From Mycobacterium sp. NBC_00419 (GTDB lineage Bacteria; Actinomycetota; Actinomycetes; Mycobacteriales; Mycobacteriaceae): a stretch of 64,000 bases of DNA. Below the pieces are notes generated by a model. It was not told the origin of the DNA, searched no databases, and saw nothing but the letters and a program-made list of their open reading frames with translations. This document shows positions 9,105-18,832 of this stretch, piece by piece (within the stretch, counting starts at the first letter, position 1; every line of letters begins with the position of its first letter). Position numbers and translations under genes: made by a program. The stretch lies in the NCBI RefSeq assembly GCF_036023875.1, contig NZ_CP107931.1:4836001-4900000 (forward strand), read 5' to 3'.

Positions 9105-10793
9105 CGGCGGATCGGCCGAGGCGGGCATGACCAGCCTCGAGAGCCCTCCGCTGCCGTGGTGCACGGTGTGCCGCGATGGCACCATCCGGTGTCCGCTGAT
9201 CGCCGGCTCGCCGGTACCCAGATTGCGGGCGAACCGGGGGTGCGAGCCACCCGCCACGAGGACCCGAAGCCGGGTTCCGGCCCGGAACCGGTGGGCGATC
9301 GCGTCGAGCTCGATGCGGATCAGGCCGTCGGGGTTCGCGGTGAACCGGCGATAGCCGTCGCTGACATTGCGCGAGCGGCCCCGCGCGTCGACCTCGCTGA
9401 TGCGGACGAACAGGTCGAAGTGTCCGATATCGGATTCGTGGGCCAATTCGATCACCGGGTTGCCGCACACGTAGAGGTCGGCGTCCAGCGGCCCGCTGGT
9501 GAAGCTCAGCACGTCTCCGCGCTGCGCCAGTGCGGTGTCGTCCCGGTACCCGCTGATCCGGGCCAGCAGCCGCCCACCCACCGTCGGCGTCGGATCGGCG
9601 GGGTCGTATCGGAAGGTCGACGGCGCGGCGTCGGTCGCGGGCGGGGTGGCGGCCAGTCGTCCGGCCGGCTGCAGGTACATCACTCCCTCGCCGGTGGCCG
9701 GCGGCCAGTCCGGCAGATCGACCCAGCCGTGGTGGTCGACGTGGACATGTACCCGGCTCGACCGCTGCGGGGCCGGATTCGCCCCTGCCAGGTGCGCCCC
9801 CAACCACGTCAGCGTCTCGTTGGCGGCCCGGCCTGCAGCCTTGGTCACCATGTCGGAATGCGTCCACGGCCCGATCGTCATCGCCACGTCGACCCCACGG
9901 CCACGTAGATGCTGGAACTGGTGAATCGTCTGGTCCAGGAAGAGGTCCTGCCACCCGGTGAGCAGAAGCACCGGTACGTCGCAGCGATCCAGTGCCGCCG
10001 TCATCCGCATGGTCTCCCAGAACGGGTCGTCGGCCTCGGGGTGCTCGATCCACGACTCGTACCACGGCGAGCCGGCACCCAGAAAGGTGCGCCCGGCGCC
10101 GCCCAGCGGAAGCCCGAGGACACCGCGCTCCAGCCGGCGCCCCGAGCGGACCTGATACGCCAGGCGCTGCAGCGGGGGAGCCTCCTGGTGGGCCACCATG
10201 TCCGACCAGCCGAGGAAATCGTTGAGCGAGAACGAGCCGGTGCCCCACGACGAGGCGTGGAAATCGTGCGGGCCCACCGTGATCACCGCCGCGGCCAGCT
10301 CCGGTGGCGGATCGGCCAGCAGGGCCCACTGGGTGTAGCCCAAATACGACAGCCCGATGGTCGCGAAGGTTCCGGTGAACCAGGGCTGTTCGCGCAACCA
10401 CACCACGGTGTCGGCGGCGTCGGGGGCCTCGTGCACCATGGGCACGAATTCGCCGCCGGAACCGAATGTGCCGCGCACGCTCTGCAGCACCACGTGGTAG
10501 CCGCGGGCGGCGTACAGCTGGGCATAGATCAGGGAGAACGGGAACGACCGGCCGTAGGGCCCGCGGACCAGGATGGTGCCCAGCGGCGCGTCGGTCAGCG
10601 GGGCGTAGTGGGTGGCCCGCAGGCCGACGCCGTCGCGCATCGGGATGGTGACCCGGTGGTCGACGACGTAGTCGGTGCTCGGTGCCGGTAACCGCAGCGC
10701 GCGACTCACGGCTCGGTCGGCGAACTGGCGAACGCGGGTACGCGCCGGGAGATAGTTCCTGCGCGCAACGGTGTTGGTCACGTCGTCCACCAT
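9063..10793 (-). CDS. CocE/NonD family acyl hydrolase (X-Pro dipeptidyl-peptidase S15-like)
   Basis: 576 aa. Alpha/beta-hydrolase N-terminal domain with the oxyanion region ILVRGPYGRSFPF, nucleophile elbow GLSYLGY (catalytic Ser) and a downstream catalytic Asp region (VLLLTGWQDLFLDQT); the C-terminal half is the jelly-roll domain of the CocE/S15 fold, ending with the typical FRAGTRLRVLVAGGSHPRF segment. These enzymes cleave esters or acyl-dipeptides; the substrate is unknown here. M. tuberculosis Rv2800 is a similar predicted hydrolase in the same chromosomal neighbourhood. No signal peptide was seen, so it is probably cytoplasmic. ATG start at 10793. Confidence 0.85.
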   Translation of the reverse strand: MVDDVTNTVARRNYLPARTRVRQFADRAVSRALRLPAPSTDYVVDHRVTIPMRDGVGLRATHYAPLTDAPLGTILVRGPYGRSFPFSLIYAQLYAARGYHVVLQSVRGTFGSGGEFVPMVHEAPDAADTVVWLREQPWFTGTFATIGLSYLGYTQWALLADPPPELAAAVITVGPHDFHASSWGTGSFSLNDFLGWSDMVAHQEAPPLQRLAYQVRSGRRLERGVLGLPLGGAGRTFLGAGSPWYESWIEHPEADDPFWETMRMTAALDRCDVPVLLLTGWQDLFLDQTIHQFQHLRGRGVDVAMTIGPWTHSDMVTKAAGRAANETLTWLGAHLAGANPAPQRSSRVHVHVDHHGWVDLPDWPPATGEGVMYLQPAGRLAATPPATDAAPSTFRYDPADPTPTVGGRLLARISGYRDDTALAQRGDVLSFTSGPLDADLYVCGNPVIELAHESDIGHFDLFVRISEVDARGRSRNVSDGYRRFTANPDGLIRIELDAIAHRFRAGTRLRVLVAGGSHPRFARNLGTGEPAISGHRMVPSRHTVHHGSGGLSRLVMPASADPPSAHSRPDAPGDRR

Positions 10794-10898
10794 AGGCAGC
10801 GCCGACGGACTGATGTGGCCCGTCCGAGATTGGGGTCGCTGTCGTCACCGTGCGGCACCGAACACGACCCAGCGCGGCCCCAAGTAGGCTGGTCGGTT

Positions 10899-11834
10899 GT
10901 GGCCCCCACCCTCTGGGCGATCAGTGACCTGCACACGGGTCACACCGGCAACAAGCCGGTCACCGAATCGCTGTACCCGTCGACACCTGACGACTGGCTG
11001 ATCGTTGCCGGTGACGTCGCCGAGCGCACCGACGAGATCCGGTGGTCGCTGGATCTGCTGCGCCGCCGCTTCGCGAAGGTCATCTGGGTACCGGGCAACC
11101 ACGAGCTGTGGACCACCGGTAAGGACCCCATGCAGGTCTTCGGCCGGGCGCGCTACGACTACCTGGTCAACATGTGCGACGAGATGGGTGTCGTGACCCC
11201 CGAGCATCCGTTCCCGGTCTGGACCGAGCAGGGCGGCCCGGCGACCATCGTGCCGATGTTCCTGTTGTACGACTACACATTCCTGCCTGCCGGTGCCACC
11301 ACCAAGGCCGAGGGCCTGGCGATCGCCAAGGCCGCCAACATCGTGGCCACCGACGAGTACCTGTTGTCCAGCGAGCCCTACGCCACCCGTGATGCCTGGT
11401 GCCGGGATCGGCTGTCCCACACCAGAAAGCGTCTCGACGAGCTGGACTGGATGACGCCGACGGTCCTGGTGAACCACTTCCCGATGCGCCGCGAACCGTG
11501 CGATGTGCTGTTCTATCCGGAGTTCTCGCTGTGGTGCGGGACGACTGAGACCGCCGACTGGCACACCCGCTACAACGCGGTGTGCTCGGTCTACGGGCAC
11601 CTGCACATCCCACGGACCACGTGGTATGACGGGGTGCGATTCGAAGAAGTCTCGGTCGGCTATCCGCGAGAGTGGCGGCGCCGCAAGCCCTATCGCTGGA
11701 TGCGCCAGATCCTGCCCGATCCGCAGTACGCGCCGGGCTACCTCAACGACTTCGGCGGCCACTTCGTCATCACCCAGGAAATGAAGGAGCAGTCCGAGAA
11801 GTTCCGGGACCGGCTGCGCAGCCGTCGCGGATGA
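10899..11834 (+). CDS. Metallophosphoesterase (Rv2795c-like)
   Basis: 311 aa. The GTG at 10899 ([15 protein letters not shown]) fits the family N-terminus; an upstream in-frame start at 10815 would add an unsupported extension. Calcineurin-type metal-binding motifs: [25 protein letters not shown] and GHLH (in [14 protein letters not shown]). It is the first gene of a tight three-gene operon with pptT and truB, as in M. tuberculosis Rv2795c-pptT-truB; in mycobacteria this hydrolase has been linked to removal of phosphopantetheine (PptH activity), which would oppose its neighbour PptT. The specific substrate is inferred from context. Confidence 0.87.
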   Translation: MAPTLWAISDLHTGHTGNKPVTESLYPSTPDDWLIVAGDVAERTDEIRWSLDLLRRRFAKVIWVPGNHELWTTGKDPMQVFGRARYDYLVNMCDEMGVVTPEHPFPVWTEQGGPATIVPMFLLYDYTFLPAGATTKAEGLAIAKAANIVATDEYLLSSEPYATRDAWCRDRLSHTRKRLDELDWMTPTVLVNHFPMRREPCDVLFYPEFSLWCGTTETADWHTRYNAVCSVYGHLHIPRTTWYDGVRFEEVSVGYPREWRRRKPYRWMRQILPDPQYAPGYLNDFGGHFVITQEMKEQSEKFRDRLRSRRG

Positions 11835-12499
11835 GCGAGCTCATGCGGGCGGTGCTGCCCGATGTCACCGACCTGGTGTACGCGGAGTTGTACGACGACC
11901 CACCGGACCTCGCGCCGCTGCCCGAGGAGGAACCACTGATCGCCAAGGCGGTGGCCAAGCGGCGCAACGAATTCGTCACGGTGCGGCACTGCGCCCGGGT
12001 CGCCTTGCAGCAACTAGGTATGCCGCCGGTGCCGATCCTCAAGGGCGACAAGGGCGAGCCGTGCTGGCCCGAGGGCGTGGTGGGCAGCCTCACCCACACC
12101 CAGGGGTATCGCGGTGCGGTGGTCGGCCGCAGCGAGTCGGTGCGCTCGGTCGGTGTCGACGCCGAACCGCACGGGGTGCTGCCCGACGGGGTCCTCAACG
12201 CCATCAGCCTGCCCGTCGAGCGCTACGAGATCGCGAAGCTGCCCGGCGGACTGCACTGGGACCGAGTCCTGTTCTGCGCCAAGGAGGCGACGTACAAGGC
12301 GTGGTTCCCGCTGACAGCGCGGTGGCTGGGCTTCGAGGACGCCCACATCACCTTCGACATCGACGCCAGCGGTCTGTCCGGCAGCTTCGTGTCCCGGATC
12401 CTGATCGACCCGTCCGCCCGGTTCGGCCCGCCGCTGACCGAACTCGAGGGACGCTGGTCGGTGGGCGGGGGACTGGCGTTGACGGCGATCGTGCTGTGA
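11831..12499 (+). CDS. pptT: 4'-phosphopantetheinyl transferase PptT
   Basis: 222-aa Sfp-type phosphopantetheinyl transferase that activates acyl-carrier domains of polyketide synthases and non-ribosomal peptide synthetases using CoA. The Mg/CoA-binding motif SVGVDAEPH and the second motif [14 protein letters not shown] (E and K of the KEAxxK signature) are present, as is the N-terminal [15 protein letters not shown]. Length and context (between the phosphoesterase and truB, 4-bp overlaps on both sides) match M. tuberculosis PptT (Rv2794c), which is essential for mycolate-associated lipids and siderophores. Confidence 0.93.
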   Translation: MSELMRAVLPDVTDLVYAELYDDPPDLAPLPEEEPLIAKAVAKRRNEFVTVRHCARVALQQLGMPPVPILKGDKGEPCWPEGVVGSLTHTQGYRGAVVGRSESVRSVGVDAEPHGVLPDGVLNAISLPVERYEIAKLPGGLHWDRVLFCAKEATYKAWFPLTARWLGFEDAHITFDIDASGLSGSFVSRILIDPSARFGPPLTELEGRWSVGGGLALTAIVL

Positions 12500-13386
12500 G
12501 TCCCCTGCCTGAGCCCGGCATCGTTGTCGTCGACAAGCCCGCCGGCATCACCAGCCACGATGTGGTCGGCCGGTGCCGGCGCATCTTCGGAACCCGCAAG
12601 GTGGGCCATGCCGGCACCCTGGACCCGATGGCGACCGGAGTTCTCGTCATCGGTATCGAGCGGGCCACCAAGATCCTGGGTCTGCTGACCGCCACCTCGA
12701 AGTCGTACACCGCCACGATCCGGCTGGGCCGGTCCACCACGACCGATGACGCCGAAGGCGAAGTGCTCCAGGACATTCCGGCCGGACATATCACCGATGA
12801 CCAGATCGAGGCCGGGATCGCCGACCTGCGCGGTGACATCCTGCAGCGCCCGTCGTCGGTCAGCGCGATCAAGATCGGCGGTGTGCGCGCCTACCAGTTG
12901 GCCCGGGAGGGCCAGGAGGTCGAGCTGGCGCAACGACAGGTGCGTATCGACCGCTTCGAGGTCCTCGACATCCGGCGCACTGCAGAGGCCGTCGATATCG
13001 ACGTCGAGGTGGACTGCTCCTCGGGCACCTACATCCGGGCGCTGGCCCGCGACCTCGGTGCGGCCCTGGGCGTCGGCGGACACCTGACGGCGCTGCGCCG
13101 GACCCGGGTCGGCGGGTACGGACTCGACCATGCCCGCACGCTCGAGGTGCTGGCCGAGGCGCCGTTGCTCAGCTACACCCTCGACGAGGCGTGCCTGCTG
13201 GCGTTCCCGCGCCGCGACATCACCGCCGAGCAGGCCGGCGACGCCAGCCACGGACGAACTTTGCCCGCGGCCGGTATCGACGGCGTGTACGCCGCGACCG
13301 ACCCCGACGGTCGCGTGATCGCCCTGCTGCAGGACAAAACGGCCGGCACCGGGTCGGTCGTGGTCATTCGACCGGCCACCCTCTAG
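12496..13386 (+). CDS. truB: tRNA pseudouridine(55) synthase TruB
   Basis: 296 aa, GTG start overlapping the pptT stop. TruB converts U55 of the tRNA T-loop to pseudouridine. The catalytic Asp is D43 in [23 protein letters not shown], the RxG/tRNA-binding stretch [17 protein letters not shown] and [14 protein letters not shown] are all family motifs. The C-terminal about 60 residues are the actinobacterial extension. Its stop overlaps the stop of the convergent AraC-type gene by 3 bp. Confidence 0.95.
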   Translation: MSPLPEPGIVVVDKPAGITSHDVVGRCRRIFGTRKVGHAGTLDPMATGVLVIGIERATKILGLLTATSKSYTATIRLGRSTTTDDAEGEVLQDIPAGHITDDQIEAGIADLRGDILQRPSSVSAIKIGGVRAYQLAREGQEVELAQRQVRIDRFEVLDIRRTAEAVDIDVEVDCSSGTYIRALARDLGAALGVGGHLTALRRTRVGGYGLDHARTLEVLAEAPLLSYTLDEACLLAFPRRDITAEQAGDASHGRTLPAAGIDGVYAATDPDGRVIALLQDKTAGTGSVVVIRPATL

Positions 13387-14399
13387 GTCTTGCGCCTGCT
13401 GGGTGGTTCACCCGTCCACCGGATGTGGGCCCGGGTGAAGGCGGAGGTCTCCGAATAGCCCAGGCGCCGTGCGGTTTCCTCCACAGTGAAGCCGGAGTCG
13501 AGTAGCTCCGCGGCCAGCGTCACCCGCACTTCGTCGAGCAGTGCCCGAAAGCTCGTCCCCTCGGCGGTCAGCTTGCGGTGCAGAGTCCGTTCGGTGATGC
13601 ACAGTTCTGTGGCGACGTCGGCCATCGACGGGATCTGTGCGGAGTTCGCGATGATGCGCGTCCGCACGGTGGCGGCAATGCCGCGGCGGGTGCGGCGCCG
13701 GTCGAGCAGTTGCTCGCACTCGCGGATACAGATCGCCGCGGTCTGCGGGTCGGCCGCGGGCATCGGCTGGTCGATCAACTCGGCGGGGAACACCAGGGCG
13801 TTGCGTGGTCCTTTCACCACCGTGATCGTCACGTTGTCGATCTCGACGCCGTCGATGGGCAGGCTCAGGGTGGCCAGTTCGATGCGGAACGACATCGGCG
13901 GATGATTCGTGCCGATCAGCATCGGGATCACTCGCACCACCATGCCGAAGTCCCGTTCGATCAGGAATTGCCGTACATCGAAAGGAATCTGGGTGTCGTC
14001 GATGGCCACCACCGCTTCGGTTCCGACGAACTCGGGCGCTGCGAGGCCCAGATAGGAGGCCGACAGCGCACTGTAGCGCCAGGCGACGTCGATGGCATCG
14101 CCGAATGTGGGGCTGGCCATCAAGGCGTAACCCAGGATGCCGGTGTCGGCCAGGCTGTACCGCGCCCCGACTTCCAGGCCCAGCCCCGGACGGTTCCCCA
14201 AGCGGGCGATGACATTTCGGATGATGGCCAGTTCCTGGGTCGGACTGATCTCGCCGCTGGGGTCGAGCAGGTCCGCCGGCGACAGAGCTGTCCCGGACAG
14301 ACAGGCCGCGGCGTCGAGTCCGTACTGTGCCGCCGCTTCGACGACATGCCGGCCGGTCGCCGAGGGTCGGGCGATATCCAGTCCGGAAATGGCGGCCAC
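13383..14399 (-). CDS. AraC-family transcriptional regulator
   Basis: 338 aa if started at GTG 14399, giving [12 protein letters not shown]. An ORF extends upstream to 14561, but that would overlap the divergent P450 gene and bury a likely operator, so I prefer the GTG. Residues about 15-200 match the Arabinose_bd/OruR-type N-terminal domain ([29 protein letters not shown]). The C-terminal AraC double helix-turn-helix covers [21 protein letters not shown] and [26 protein letters not shown]. It faces the cytochrome P450 gene and probably controls it and itself; the effector is unknown. Confidence 0.88.
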   Translation of the reverse strand: MAAISGLDIARPSATGRHVVEAAAQYGLDAAACLSGTALSPADLLDPSGEISPTQELAIIRNVIARLGNRPGLGLEVGARYSLADTGILGYALMASPTFGDAIDVAWRYSALSASYLGLAAPEFVGTEAVVAIDDTQIPFDVRQFLIERDFGMVVRVIPMLIGTNHPPMSFRIELATLSLPIDGVEIDNVTITVVKGPRNALVFPAELIDQPMPAADPQTAAICIRECEQLLDRRRTRRGIAATVRTRIIANSAQIPSMADVATELCITERTLHRKLTAEGTSFRALLDEVRVTLAAELLDSGFTVEETARRLGYSETSAFTRAHIRWTGEPPSRRKT

Positions 14400-14400
14400 G

Positions 14401-14430
14401 TGTCCGAAAGTATCAAGTGGATGTCCGGAA
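14401..14430. promoter_or_regulatory. Direct repeat, candidate AraC-type operator
   Basis: TGTCCGAAA at 14401-14409 and TGTCCGGAA at 14422-14430 are direct repeats spaced 21 bp, i.e. two helical turns, which is the usual geometry of AraC-family half-sites. They sit immediately upstream of the proposed AraC start and 43 bases before the P450 start, so they could serve both promoters. Assignment as an operator is inference. Confidence 0.45.
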
Positions 14431-14472
14431 CGGGCATTCTTTTGCGTACTGGCCGGCTCTAGCGTCCGTGTT

Positions 14473-15786
14473 ATGCCTGCTGATCTGCTCAAGCCGCCGC
14501 CGCGGGCGGTGGCGTCTGTGGCCCGCGCATCCGTGTCGGACCTGTGGCGCCCGGTAGCCACCGGCGCCTACCGGGACATCCGCCGTCCACGACCGCGAAT
14601 GACTCAATCAGCTTTACCCCGTACCACTTTCGACCCCACCCTGCCCGGCAATATCGCCAACCCCTATCCCGCTCTCGAACGAATCCGCGAGCATCCGGTT
14701 GTCATCAACGAGCGCCTCGGTGTCTGGATGCTCGGGCGCTACGACGACGTCCACGCCGCCGCCCGCAACAGTGGGGTGCTCTCGTCGCGCGACGGCATCA
14801 TGTTGCGCAGCTTCACCGCGAGCGCGGTGCTGCTGGCCGACCCACCGGAGCACACCCGGTTACGCCACATCGCCGCACCCGTCTTCACCAAACGTGCCGT
14901 GAACACGCTGACATCGGACATCGAACGACTGGCCGGCGAGTCGATCTCGGCGCTGCGTGACGGCAAGACCGTCGACCTCGTGTCGGCTCTCACGGTTCCG
15001 ATGCCGATCAACGTGATCGCCACGATCCTGGGTATTCCGCGCGATCAGTGGCCGGGATTCCGCGCGGTCTCCGAGCAGATCGTGCAGGCGTTCGCGCCCA
15101 GGACGCTGCCCGAAGTGGCCCGGATGGTTGCCGGCATGCTGCAGTCCTACGTGCAGCTGCGCAGTTTCATCAACGCCGAGATGGACAGGCGCGCAGCAGA
15201 ACCCGCCGACGATCTGCTGACCCGGCTGCAGCTGGCGCGGGCCTCCGGCGAACTCACCGACAACGAGGCCTTCTTCTACGCGACCATCCTGTTGGTGGCC
15301 GGCAACGAGACGACGACCAACCTGCTGGGCATGCTGCTGATGCGAATGGCCCAGGACCCCAACCTATTCGACGAGTTGAAGGCCGACCGCGCCCTGGTGC
15401 CCGCTGCGGTCGAGGAGGCCGCACGCTGGGGCTCACCGGTGCAGTGGGTGACCCGGGTCGCCACGCAGCCCTACGAGATCGGCGGGACGGTGATCCCCAC
15501 CGGCGGCAAGGTGGTGCTGTTCTACGCCTCGGCCAATCGCGACCCGGCCAGGTTCACCGATCCCGACCGCTTGGACATTCACCGCGACACCACCGGGCAT
15601 CTGGCGTTCGGGCATGGCCTGCACTTCTGCCTCGGGGCGCACCTGGCCCGCCTCGAGACCGTCACCGCTGTCAATCATCTGCTCGACGAGATCGACGGCC
15701 TGGAGCTGGCCGGGCCGGTGCGGTGGGGGACCTCGCCGTCGCTGCAGGGTCCGGCGTCGCTGCCGGTGCGCATCCGCCAAGCGTGA
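14473..15786 (+). CDS. Cytochrome P450
   Basis: 437 aa from ATG 14473; a second ATG at 14599 would give a 395-aa protein of the usual bacterial P450 length, so the 42-residue N-terminal extension (PADLLKPPPRAVASVARAS...) is unusual and may not be translated. Monooxygenase motifs: I-helix VAGNETTTN, K-helix ExxR in VEEAARW, and the heme-thiolate loop FGHGLHFCLGAHLAR with the proximal Cys. Soluble, with redox partners not encoded nearby. It is divergent from the AraC-type gene and convergent with mntR (1-bp gap). Substrate unknown. Confidence 0.92.
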   Translation: MPADLLKPPPRAVASVARASVSDLWRPVATGAYRDIRRPRPRMTQSALPRTTFDPTLPGNIANPYPALERIREHPVVINERLGVWMLGRYDDVHAAARNSGVLSSRDGIMLRSFTASAVLLADPPEHTRLRHIAAPVFTKRAVNTLTSDIERLAGESISALRDGKTVDLVSALTVPMPINVIATILGIPRDQWPGFRAVSEQIVQAFAPRTLPEVARMVAGMLQSYVQLRSFINAEMDRRAAEPADDLLTRLQLARASGELTDNEAFFYATILLVAGNETTTNLLGMLLMRMAQDPNLFDELKADRALVPAAVEEAARWGSPVQWVTRVATQPYEIGGTVIPTGGKVVLFYASANRDPARFTDPDRLDIHRDTTGHLAFGHGLHFCLGAHLARLETVTAVNHLLDEIDGLELAGPVRWGTSPSLQGPASLPVRIRQA

Positions 15787-15787
15787 G

Positions 15788-16513
15788 CTAGGAGCCGACT
15801 ACCCAAATCGCTTGGGCGGCAGGGCTTCCCAATTCCACGGTGCTCAGCGCGCCATCGGAGTCCTGCACCGACACCGAGATCATGCCGGCGAAGTCGCGCC
15901 GGGCCAGGACCTCGAGTCGCGAGTCCAGACTGATCCCCACCGCGTCGAAGTACCGCAGCATCTCGGGGTCGGCGTCCGAAATCCGGGCTACGGTCGCGAC
16001 GTCGCCGTCGGAGCAGGCCGACAACTGCCGCGCCGGCGGGGTGGGCACCTGGCCGTCGGTCGCCGGGATCGGGTCACCGTGCGGGTCGCGGGTCGGATAT
16101 CCCAGCTTGGCGTCGATGCGGTCGAGCATCATGTCGCTGACCGCGTGCTCGAGGATCTCGGCCTCGTCGTGCACCTCGTCCCAGCCGTAGCCCAGCTCGC
16201 GCATCAGGAACGTCTCGAGCAGTCGGTGCCTACGCACCACCGCCAGGGCGGCCTGGCGGCCGCGGTCGGTCAGGGTGACCGCACCGTACTTCTCGTGGTG
16301 CACCAGGCCCTGGTCGGCGAGCTTGCGGATGGATTCCGAGGCTGTGCTGGCCGACACACCGAGACGCTCGGCGAGCAGTTTGGTGCTGACCTTCTCGTGC
16401 GACCACTCCTGGGCGGTCCAGATGACCTTGAGGTAGTCCTGGGCAACCATCGTCAGGTCGCGTACCCCGCTGTTGGGGTTCTCGTCAGGACTCACACCCG
16501 AAAGTTTAGGCAT
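15788..16513 (-). CDS. mntR: Manganese-responsive DtxR-family repressor MntR
   Basis: 241 aa. N-terminal winged helix with VAQDYLKVIWTAQEW and GVSASTASESIRKLADQGLV, followed by the metal-binding/dimerisation domain (HRLLETFL, ELGYGWDEVHDEAEILEHAVSD; Glu and His ligands) and a C-terminal SH3-like FeoA-type domain. It closely resembles M. tuberculosis MntR/SirR (Rv2788) by eye, a Mn-dependent repressor of Mn uptake, and lies next to ribF as in that species. ATG 16513 chosen; GTG at 16495 is an alternative. Confidence 0.92.
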   Translation of the reverse strand: MPKLSGVSPDENPNSGVRDLTMVAQDYLKVIWTAQEWSHEKVSTKLLAERLGVSASTASESIRKLADQGLVHHEKYGAVTLTDRGRQAALAVVRRHRLLETFLMRELGYGWDEVHDEAEILEHAVSDMMLDRIDAKLGYPTRDPHGDPIPATDGQVPTPPARQLSACSDGDVATVARISDADPEMLRYFDAVGISLDSRLEVLARRDFAGMISVSVQDSDGALSTVELGSPAAQAIWVVGS

Positions 16514-16575
16514 TCATTACCTGATCTGGGGATCTAGCGCCTCGGCCGGTGGCGCCGGGTCGTAGGCTTGCCGAC

Positions 16576-17550
16576 GTGGAGAGGTGGCGGGGACAGGAAG
16601 AGATCCCCTCGGACTGGGGCCGGTGCGTACTGACCATCGGCGTCTTCGACGGCGTGCACCGCGGGCATGTCGAACTGATCGCCCGCGCGGTGAAGTCGGG
16701 TCGCGAACGTGGCGTGCCGACGGTGCTGATGACCTTCGACCCGCATCCGATGGAAGTTGTCTTCCCGGGCAGCCATCCGGCCCAGCTCACGACACTGGCC
16801 CGGCGCGCCGAACTCGTCGAGGAACTCGGCATCGACGTCTTCCTGGTCATGCCGTTCACCACCGACTTCATGAAGCTGACCCCGGAGCGCTACGTCCACG
16901 AACTGCTCGTCGAACGGCTGCACGTGGTCGAGGTGCTGGTGGGGGAGAACTTCACCTTCGGCAAGAAGGCGGCCGGCAACGTCGCGGGCCTGCGTAAGGC
17001 CGGCGAACGCTTCGGCTTCGCCGTCGAGGGCATGTCCCTGGTCGCCGAGCACCACAAGAGCGAGACGGTGACCTTCTCCTCGACCTATATCCGCTCCTGC
17101 GTCGACGCCGGTGACGTGGTCGCCGCCGCCGAGGCGCTGGGCCGCCCGCACCGGGTCGAAGGCGTGGTTGTTCGCGGCGACGGTCGCGGCCGTGGCCTGG
17201 GTTTCCCGACCGCCAACGTGGCGCCCCCGATGTACTCGGCGATCCCGGCCGACGGCGTCTACGCCGCCTGGTTCACCGTGCTGGGTCACGGACCCATCAC
17301 CGGTTCGGTGATCCCGGGTGAGCGGTACCAGTCGGCGGTGTCGGTGGGTACCAACCCGACGTTCTCCGGTCGCACCCGCACGGTCGAGGCGTTCGTCCTC
17401 GATTCCGAGGCCGACCTGTACGGCCAGCACGTCGCCGTCGACTTCGTCAGCCGCCTGCGCGGCCAGTTGCGGTTCGACTCGGTACAGGATCTGGTCGTGG
17501 CGATGGGCAAGGACACCGACAAGGCCCGCCAGATCCTGTCCTCGTCGTAA
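16576..17550 (+). CDS. ribF: Bifunctional riboflavin kinase / FAD synthetase
   Basis: 324 aa from GTG 16576 (VERWRGQEEIPSDWG), matching the mycobacterial N-terminus. The N-terminal FMN adenylyltransferase domain has the nucleotidyltransferase motif GVFDGVHRGH and FSSTYIRSCVDAGDV; the C-terminal flavokinase domain has GRPHRVEGVVV, GLGFPTANV and the GTNPTFSGRTRTVEAFVLD segment with the catalytic Glu. Makes FMN and FAD from riboflavin. No FMN riboswitch was seen upstream. Confidence 0.95.
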   Translation: MERWRGQEEIPSDWGRCVLTIGVFDGVHRGHVELIARAVKSGRERGVPTVLMTFDPHPMEVVFPGSHPAQLTTLARRAELVEELGIDVFLVMPFTTDFMKLTPERYVHELLVERLHVVEVLVGENFTFGKKAAGNVAGLRKAGERFGFAVEGMSLVAEHHKSETVTFSSTYIRSCVDAGDVVAAAEALGRPHRVEGVVVRGDGRGRGLGFPTANVAPPMYSAIPADGVYAAWFTVLGHGPITGSVIPGERYQSAVSVGTNPTFSGRTRTVEAFVLDSEADLYGQHVAVDFVSRLRGQLRFDSVQDLVVAMGKDTDKARQILSSS

Positions 17551-18051
17551 TCAGCCGCGTGACCCGACCAGGCCGTCGATCTGGTTGATCGCGCCGGTGG
17601 CGCCCTCGATGACGCCCATGTCGAGCACCGTCTGCAGCGCGTCGGCCGACGGGTACGTGCTCACGTAGGTGGCCCTGGTGCCGCCGTTGTGCTCGGTGAA
17701 GCTGAACACGCAGTGCGATGTCGGCATGGTGGGGACCGGGTTGAAGTCCAGGTCGGCGAAGCCGTCGGTGAAGGAGAAGCTGCTCGGCTCGTCGACGGTG
17801 GCGATGTCCCAGTAGCCGGCGTGCTTGTCGCCCTCCGGACCGGTCATGAAGTACGTCATCCGGCCCCCGGCCTTCAGGTCGTGGTCGACGACGGTCGCCG
17901 GATAGTCCGGCGGGCCCCAGATCTTCTCCAGCTGACGCGGGTCGGCGTAGACCTGCCAGATCCGCTCGACCGGCGCAGCGAAATCGGCGGTGATGGTCAG
18001 GGTCAGGGTGTCGAGGTCGTGCTGCACATCGGTCACGGGCATGGCGGTCAA
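17551..18051 (-). CDS. SRPBCC/AHSA1-family protein
   Basis: 166 aa. START/Bet v1-like (Aha1 C-terminal) fold: TITADFAAPVERIWQVYADP at the first strand/helix and KIWGPPDYPATVVDHDLKAGG are typical. Such proteins bind small hydrophobic ligands and are often encoded with an ArsR regulator, exactly as here, where the ArsR gene upstream overlaps by 4 bp. Specific ligand unknown. The stop abuts the ribF stop (convergent). Confidence 0.85.
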   Translation of the reverse strand: MTAMPVTDVQHDLDTLTLTITADFAAPVERIWQVYADPRQLEKIWGPPDYPATVVDHDLKAGGRMTYFMTGPEGDKHAGYWDIATVDEPSSFSFTDGFADLDFNPVPTMPTSHCVFSFTEHNGGTRATYVSTYPSADALQTVLDMGVIEGATGAINQIDGLVGSRG

Positions 18052-18389
18052 TCCTCCTGGGTTTCGTCGGCCGAGATGAGGTCGTCGATGCGCGCGATCC
18101 GGCCCCGCCAGATCTGCTCCAGCTCACCGAGCATCGAGGCCACCGACCGCACAGCCGTCACGTCGCCGCTGGCCAGTTGCTCACGACCGCTGCGTCGCTT
18201 GGTGAGCAGGCCTGCCTTCTCCAGCACGGCGACGTGCTTCTGCACCGCCGCGAAGCTCATCTCGTATTTCAGTGCGAGCGCGGACACCGAGTGCTCCCCG
18301 GCCAGGGCGCGGCGCATGATGTCTCGCCGCGTGCGGTCGGACAGGGCGTGGAACAGGGCGTCGGCCCGGTCCTCCTCGTCCACGATCAC
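18048..18389 (-). CDS. ArsR-family winged-helix regulator
   Basis: About 113 aa from GTG 18389 (TTG 18404 or GTG 18383 are alternatives; the TTG lies inside the palindrome). ALFHALSDRTRRDIMRRAL and HSVSALALKYEMSFAAVQKH form the winged helix; no Cys metal ligands are visible, so this belongs to the non-metal subgroup paired with SRPBCC proteins. It is co-transcribed with the SRPBCC gene. A perfect palindrome immediately upstream is the probable autoregulatory operator. Confidence 0.88.
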   Translation of the reverse strand: MIVDEEDRADALFHALSDRTRRDIMRRALAGEHSVSALALKYEMSFAAVQKHVAVLEKAGLLTKRRSGREQLASGDVTAVRSVASMLGELEQIWRGRIARIDDLISADETQED

Positions 18390-18394
18390 CCGTC

Positions 18395-18422
18395 CAACAT
18401 ACAACCAATTGGTTGTATGTTG
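18395..18422. promoter_or_regulatory. 28-bp perfect palindrome, ArsR operator
   Basis: The half-site CAACATACAACCAA is repeated exactly in inverted orientation, centred on AATT at 18407-18410. It lies directly upstream of, or overlaps, the start of the ArsR-SRPBCC operon and would allow a dimeric winged-helix repressor to block transcription. It is seen directly in the sequence; assignment to this ArsR protein is inference from position. Confidence 0.8.
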
Positions 18423-18562
18423 TCAAGGGCCTGCCGCTGACCTGGCGCGATTTCGGTTCGAGGCGCCCGCGCTGCTAGAGTTCGACCCGACACGGCATGT
18501 GCTGCAGTCCGCGGTGGCCTTGCTTGATTACCCAAACGCGGTACCGATTGATGGAGATTCTC

Positions 18563-18832
18563 GTGGCGTTGACTGCCGAGCAGAAGAAGGAAATCCTGGG
18601 CTCCTACGGCCTGCATGAGACCGACACCGGCTCGCCGGAGGCCCAGGTCGCACTGCTGACCAGGCGGATCACCGATCTCACCGAGCACCTCAAGCTGCAC
18701 AAGCACGACCACCACTCGCGGCGCGGTCTGCTGCTGCTGGTCGGCCGTCGCCGCCGGCTGCTCAAGTATGTTGCCGACGTCGACGTGGCGCGCTATCGCT
18801 CGTTGATCGAACGGCTGGGTCTGCGCCGCTGA
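18563..18832 (+). CDS. rpsO: 30S ribosomal protein S15
   Basis: 89 aa, the standard S15 length, from GTG 18563 with a GGAG ribosome site at 18553. Motifs [23 protein letters not shown] and [11 protein letters not shown] (16S rRNA binding) are diagnostic. S15 nucleates assembly of the 30S platform with S6, S8 and S18. It is followed by pnp, the conserved bacterial rpsO-pnp arrangement. Confidence 0.97.
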   Translation: MALTAEQKKEILGSYGLHETDTGSPEAQVALLTRRITDLTEHLKLHKHDHHSRRGLLLLVGRRRRLLKYVADVDVARYRSLIERLGLRR

